A DNA stretch of 5,469 nucleotides, taken from contig VBMR01000072.1 of assembly GCA_005878325.1 (NCBI GenBank), forward strand, positions 1-5,469, in the 5' to 3' direction. Under the pieces are notes generated by a model. It saw only the letters and a list, made by a program, of their open reading frames with translations, searched no databases and was not told the DNA's origin. Positions within the stretch are counted from its first letter, which is position 1. Each line of letters begins with the position of its first letter. The DNA is from Methanobacteriota archaeon (lineage in GTDB: Archaea > Thermoplasmatota > Thermoplasmata > RBG-16-68-12). The translations under genes were made by a program, and so were the position numbers. This document shows, piece after piece, positions 4,846 to 5,469 of the stretch.

Positions 4846-5469
4846 GCGGCCGCAGGGACAATCTGGACCATCGCATTGTAGTCGGGGATCTTAGACCCCG
4901 GTTCAATAATTCCCCGCGGGAGGAGGACGTTCCCCTCGGGCCAGTACAGCTCGACATTCCCGGGACGCATCGCGGCGATGTGGCAGCGGGCCGCCAGCGT
5001 TCCCGTATCGTTCTTGACGATCACCGAGTCGCCCTCCCGAAGGCCGAGGGCCGCCGCATCCGCCGAACTCATCAGCACGTGGTCCCGGTAAGCCCCGACG
5101 AGGGGATCGAAGTCCTGCTGCACCATCGAGTTGAACTGCTTGCCTCTCCGGGTGCTCAGCAGGAACCATCCTGGCGGAACGTCGATGGACGGTGGCCGCA
5201 CGGCGGTGAAGCGCGCCCGTCCGTCGGGATTCGGGAACCGCCCGCCTTCGCACAATCGGGGGCCGCCCCACTGGACCGCGTCGCCCTTCTCCTTGAGCCG
5301 CTGGATTCCGTCGTACAGCGGAAGGACCTTCGCGATCTCCTCCCGGATCTCCTGGGCATCGTCGAAGTGGATTTGTCCCTTGTCATTGGGTCGGACCCGT
5401 TCGGCCAAATCCATGAGAATCTCCCACTCGGACCGGCTCTCGCCGACCTGGTGGCCTTGGATTTCCGGC
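4833..5469 (-). CDS. fdhF: Molybdopterin oxidoreductase alpha subunit, formate dehydrogenase-like (FdhF/YdeP type), C-terminal part only
   Basis: The frame runs off the right edge: before the Met at 5414 it continues as PEIQGHQVGESRSEWEIL, so that Met is internal. The visible 211 residues are the end of a large bis-MGD enzyme. Residues 1-28 belong to the segment between the catalytic core and the last domain (GESRSEWEILMDLAERV). From about residue 100 comes the C-terminal molybdopterin-dinucleotide binding domain: FLLSTRRGKQFNSMVQ (102-117), DHVLMSSADAAALGLREGDSV (129-149), GTLAARCHIAAMRPGNVEL (156-174), WPEGNVLLPRGIIEP (176-190) and PDYNAMVQIVP (196-206). The RRGKQFNSMV and PEGNVL forms are those of the FdhF/YdeP-like branch rather than of E. 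coli FDH-H (family memory, not a search). The active-site Cys or Sec and the N-terminal Fe-S cluster lie off the window. The link to fdhD by overlap, with a formate-type transporter next, supports formate oxidation, but related enzymes of unknown substrate exist. Confidence 0.88.
   Translation of the reverse strand, partial: PEIQGHQVGESRSEWEILMDLAERVRPNDKGQIHFDDAQEIREEIAKVLPLYDGIQRLKEKGDAVQWGGPRLCEGGRFPNPDGRARFTAVRPPSIDVPPGWFLLSTRRGKQFNSMVQQDFDPLVGAYRDHVLMSSADAAALGLREGDSVIVKNDTGTLAARCHIAAMRPGNVELYWPEGNVLLPRGIIEPGSKIPDYNAMVQIVPAAAVPP

Noticed and set aside
5412..5414. Met at 5414 (- strand) as the start of the oxidoreductase
   Set aside because: Family-typical sequence (GESRSEWEIL) continues upstream in frame to the edge, so the Met is internal.

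Overview
The window looks like a piece of a GC-rich archaeal chromosome, most likely from an uncultivated, metagenome-type member of the Thermoplasmatota; the lineage is inference. The archaeal signs are a single-OB-fold SSB of the archaeal type with a Gly/Arg/Ser-rich tail, TATA-like boxes about 26 bases upstream of start codons (leaderless transcripts), and a membrane NfeD protease of the kind described from Pyrococcus. No mobile element, CRISPR array, rRNA or convincing tRNA was seen.

Left part (1-1720, + strand). A long-form NfeD/ClpP-class membrane serine protease enters from the left edge without its N-terminus. Two short genes follow, each with its own apparent promoter. The first (1101-1421) has a Rieske-type fold, but both histidine ligands are replaced, giving C-T-Y and C-K-D-C instead of C-x-H and C-x-x-H. 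The second (1490-1720) encodes a 76-residue, very charged protein that I do not recognise.

Middle (1764-2545, - strand). An archaeal SSB gene converges on the small gene. A strong TATA element about 110 bases upstream of its start codon suggests a leader of roughly 85 bases. The 275-base gap between ssb and the next gene holds this promoter and two GC-rich hairpins, but no gene I can defend.

Right part (2546-5469, - strand). This is a formate module, read right to left. It comprises the C-terminal third or less of a molybdopterin-dependent formate dehydrogenase-like alpha subunit, then fdhD (the sulfurtransferase that activates such enzymes) overlapping it by an ATGA junction, then 74 bases downstream a 12-helix transporter of the oxalate/formate antiporter family. 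Together they suggest import of formate or a small carboxylate, its oxidation, and maturation of the enzyme. A 12-bp tandem repeat sits just upstream of the transporter and could be part of its own promoter or operator.

The most unusual item is the Rieske-fold protein with a rewritten metal site. The rest is mostly recognisable core or accessory metabolism.
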